From: CAVPGH01 sp046726955
GTDB lineage: Bacteria > Acidobacteriota > Vicinamibacteria > Fen-336
Assembly (NCBI GenBank): GCA_046726955.1
Contig: JBKPBQ010000256.1
Coordinates: 1-6,363 of the forward strand
Direction: 5' to 3'
DNA length: 6,363 nt
Positions 6,343 through 6,363 of the stretch are shown here, piece by piece; within the stretch, counting starts at the first letter, position 1; every line of letters starts with the position of its first letter. A model generated the notes under the pieces. It made no database searches and had not been told where the DNA came from. It worked only from the letters and a program-made list of their open reading frames with translations. The translations under genes were made by a program, and so were the position numbers.

Positions 6343-6363
6343 TCAGTCCAGCTCGCCTTCCAC
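6343..6363 (-). CDS. Possible last codons of an upstream gene (very tentative)
   Basis: Read on the minus strand from the right edge, one frame gives the residues VEGELD followed by TGA at 6345-6343, seven bases before the CTAG end of the palindromic element. An acidic tail like this could be the end of a gene lying outside the window in the same direction as cydA. Six codons cannot establish it; another frame also stays open here, and the stretch may equally be non-coding. Confidence 0.15.
   Translation of the reverse strand: MEGELD

Noticed and set aside
6252..6363. A second minus-strand frame open from the right edge to TAG at 6254-6252
   Set aside because: It crosses the palindromic element and its GC hairpin and yields an Arg/Ala-rich sequence without any recognisable pattern.

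Overview
The window is GC-rich (roughly 70 % by eye, with G or C at most third codon positions) and almost entirely coding. It holds a complete cytochrome bd quinol oxidase operon on the minus strand, in the order cydA, cydB, cydD, cydC. The end of a class II CPD photolyase gene enters from the left edge on the plus strand. No ribosomal, mobile-enzyme or other taxonomic marker is present. The GC content, a short-Q-loop CydA, the fused cydABDC order and a class II photolyase fit a high-GC bacterium such as an Acidobacteriota, Gemmatimonadota or Myxococcota member. That placement is inference, and the lineage cannot be fixed from this sequence.

Layout from left to right: bases 1-279 are the C-terminal 92 codons of the photolyase. 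Its stop region overlaps the convergent end of cydC by 19 bases. cydC (261-2015), cydD (2012-3730), cydB (3743-4756) and cydA (4766-6154) follow on the minus strand, with junctions of a 4-base overlap, a 12-base gap and a 9-base gap. They almost certainly form one transcriptional and translationally coupled unit read from cydA to cydC. Bases 6155-6363 are the cyd leader. This leader holds a good cydA ribosome-binding site, a possible sigma-70-like promoter and an 86-base imperfect palindrome bounded by CTAG at both ends that looks like a small REP- or MITE-like repeat.

How the genes work together: CydA and CydB form the membrane-embedded oxidase that oxidises quinol and reduces oxygen to water with high affinity. 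CydD and CydC form a heterodimeric ABC exporter needed to assemble it (reported substrates are heme, and glutathione/cysteine). The haem ligands and quinol-site residues of CydA are all present, so the oxidase looks functional. No cydX-like small subunit gene lies in the operon.

I see no clearly new biological system. The points most worth a second look are the palindromic element that carries the candidate cyd promoter, the Gln-to-Glu change in the CydC Q-loop, and the convergent phr/cydC overlap.
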